6,666 nucleotides of DNA from Candidatus Thiodictyon intracellulare (GTDB lineage Bacteria > Pseudomonadota > Gammaproteobacteria > Chromatiales > Chromatiaceae): NCBI GenBank assembly GCA_016292295.1, contig JADNEJ010000436.1, positions 1 through 6,666 of the forward strand, in the 5' to 3' direction. Positions 6,146-6,666 of the stretch are shown one piece after another. The position numbers and the translations under genes were made by a program. A model generated the notes under the pieces. The model was not told the origin of the DNA. It searched no databases and worked only from the letters and a program-made list of their open reading frames with translations. Position 1 is the stretch's first letter, and the number at the start of each line of letters is the position of its first letter.

Positions 6146-6150
6146 ATGAT
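6123..6150 (+). promoter_or_regulatory. Possible sigma70 promoter in AT-rich region
   Basis: TTGAAT (6123-6128) and TATGAT (6145-6150) are 16 bp apart, close to the sigma70 -35 and -10 consensus. In AT-rich DNA such pairs arise by chance, and the -10 overlaps the candidate ATG at 6146, so any message from it would be leaderless-minus or start inside the weak ORF that follows. Confidence 0.25.
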
Positions 6151-6352
6151 GGCAATATTCCGTTACCTAATTTGAAAATTCTCAAAGAAGAATGAGCCGA
6201 TATTTACCAAAGCCGACGAGAAAATATTCCTAGAGTGCTTAGAAATTAACGCGCATTCTATGTGGAAAATCGACGCAATGGCAATAGAGCGGACTGGGAA
6301 GATAGCGAGTGTAGCAAAATATCGTCGAATCATAAATAAGAATTGTAAATAA
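6146..6352 (+). pseudogene. Weak candidate: broken small AT-rich ORF
   Basis: ATG 6146 reads MMAIFRYLI, then TGA at 6173-6175. The same frame continues as KFSKKNEPIFTKADEKIFLE and CLEINAHSMWKIDAMAIERT, then GKIASVAKYRRIINKNCK to TAA 6350-6352. The charged, balanced residue mix looks more protein-like than the hydrophobic reading on the opposite strand, and TGA could come from TGG. I recognise no domain, and the codon use is much more AT-rich than in neighbouring genes. This could be an imported relic or chance. Confidence 0.25.
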
Positions 6353-6459
6353 TTGAAAATAAAATGAAAAACCAAAAAAATAGGCCAAACTGAAAACGAG
6401 CGTGAACGATCTTGTAGAATTCAATGCTCTTACCCAAGACGGTGAATTTGATCTCGTCT

Positions 6460-6569
6460 ATGCACGTCTAATCTAAGATTATCTCTCAGGACCCTAGCAT
6501 AACCGGCCGACGTCGACATACTATCGTCCCTATGTTCGACTAGACCCTCTCCACCGAACAACTCGCCGA
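6460..6569. repeat. Right arm of ~110-bp inverted repeat (IS630 5' end)
   Basis: Matches the reverse complement of 17-126. It covers leader sequence (including ACCGGCCGACGTCGA and ATACTATCGTCC) and the transposase start through codon 12. The outer limit of similarity is the TA at 6459-6460. The orientation is opposite to the left copy, so both transposase genes read away from the enclosed segment. Confidence 0.8.
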
Positions 6570-6666
6570 AGTCCTGCTGATCGACTCCAACACCGTGCGC
6601 GACCATTTTCTGCGCTATCAGCAGGGCGGTCTGCCCGGTTTGTTGCACATGGCCTACCAGGGGAGC
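6532..6666 (+). pseudogene. Degenerate IS630 transposase 5' part (runs off right edge)
   Basis: From ATG 6532 the frame reads MFD, a TAG stop at codon 4, then TLSTEQLAEVLLIDSNTVRD and HFLRYQQGGLPGLLHMAYQG to the window edge. The second half is the typical IS630 helix-turn-helix region (IDxNTVRxHFxRYxxGGLxGLL). Compared with the left copy (QLAELRAAH), the sequence jumps from QLAE directly to VLLID. This implies an in-frame deletion of roughly 30 codons, judged from the usual family layout, perhaps between two similar Ala-Glu-Leu/Val coding stretches. Stop plus deletion make this a dead copy. Confidence 0.75.

Noticed and set aside
6163..6375. Hydrophobic minus-strand ORF that could look like a membrane peptide
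   Set aside because: Its Phe/Ile/Leu richness follows from AT-rich DNA read on this strand, and no ribosome binding site or known family is seen.

Overview
The window is high-GC chromosomal DNA from a gammaproteobacterium. A purple sulfur bacterium (Chromatiaceae) is my best guess, based on the mix of RF3, an IbaG-type BolA protein, a DUF29 protein, a RES/Xre toxin-antitoxin locus, IS630 relics and abundant GC-rich hairpin repeats. The family is an inference; no single marker proves it.

Layout. At 1-126 lies the 5' end of an IS630-type transposase gene reading out of the window to the left. Directly against it is a SAM-dependent methyltransferase gene (127-1023, +) broken by one in-frame TAA. 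A short orphan C-terminal gene remnant follows on the minus strand (1031-1212). The conserved core comes next: ibaG (1388-1621, -) and prfC (1801-3381, -), which look intact, then a divergent intact DUF29 gene (3667-4128, +). GC-rich hairpin repeats lie between these genes, three of them related to each other (about 1328, 3462 and 4127).

From 4178 to 5575 (-) is a ruined toxin-antitoxin operon: an Xre/MbcA/ParS-type antitoxin followed by a RES-domain toxin with a TGATG overlap. The toxin is interrupted by two copies of a 202-bp non-coding transposable element (a MITE), each with matching terminal inverted repeats and an 8-bp target duplication (one perfect, one 7/8). Removing each element with one target copy restores a continuous 162-residue RES protein. 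The antitoxin has its own lesions: a frameshift in the DNA-binding domain and a 15-bp tandem duplication that creates a stop codon.

From about 5760 to 6430 the DNA turns AT-rich, without a convincing intact gene but with several short tandem duplications and one weak broken ORF. The window ends (6532-6666, +) in a second, degenerate IS630 transposase 5' end. Its leader and first codons form an inverted repeat of about 110 bp with the left edge, so the whole 6.3-kb segment sits between two outward-facing IS630 relics.

Overall, a small core of working housekeeping genes is surrounded by decaying accessory genes. The best discovery here is the MITE family and its double insertion in the RES toxin; I see no intact new multi-gene system.
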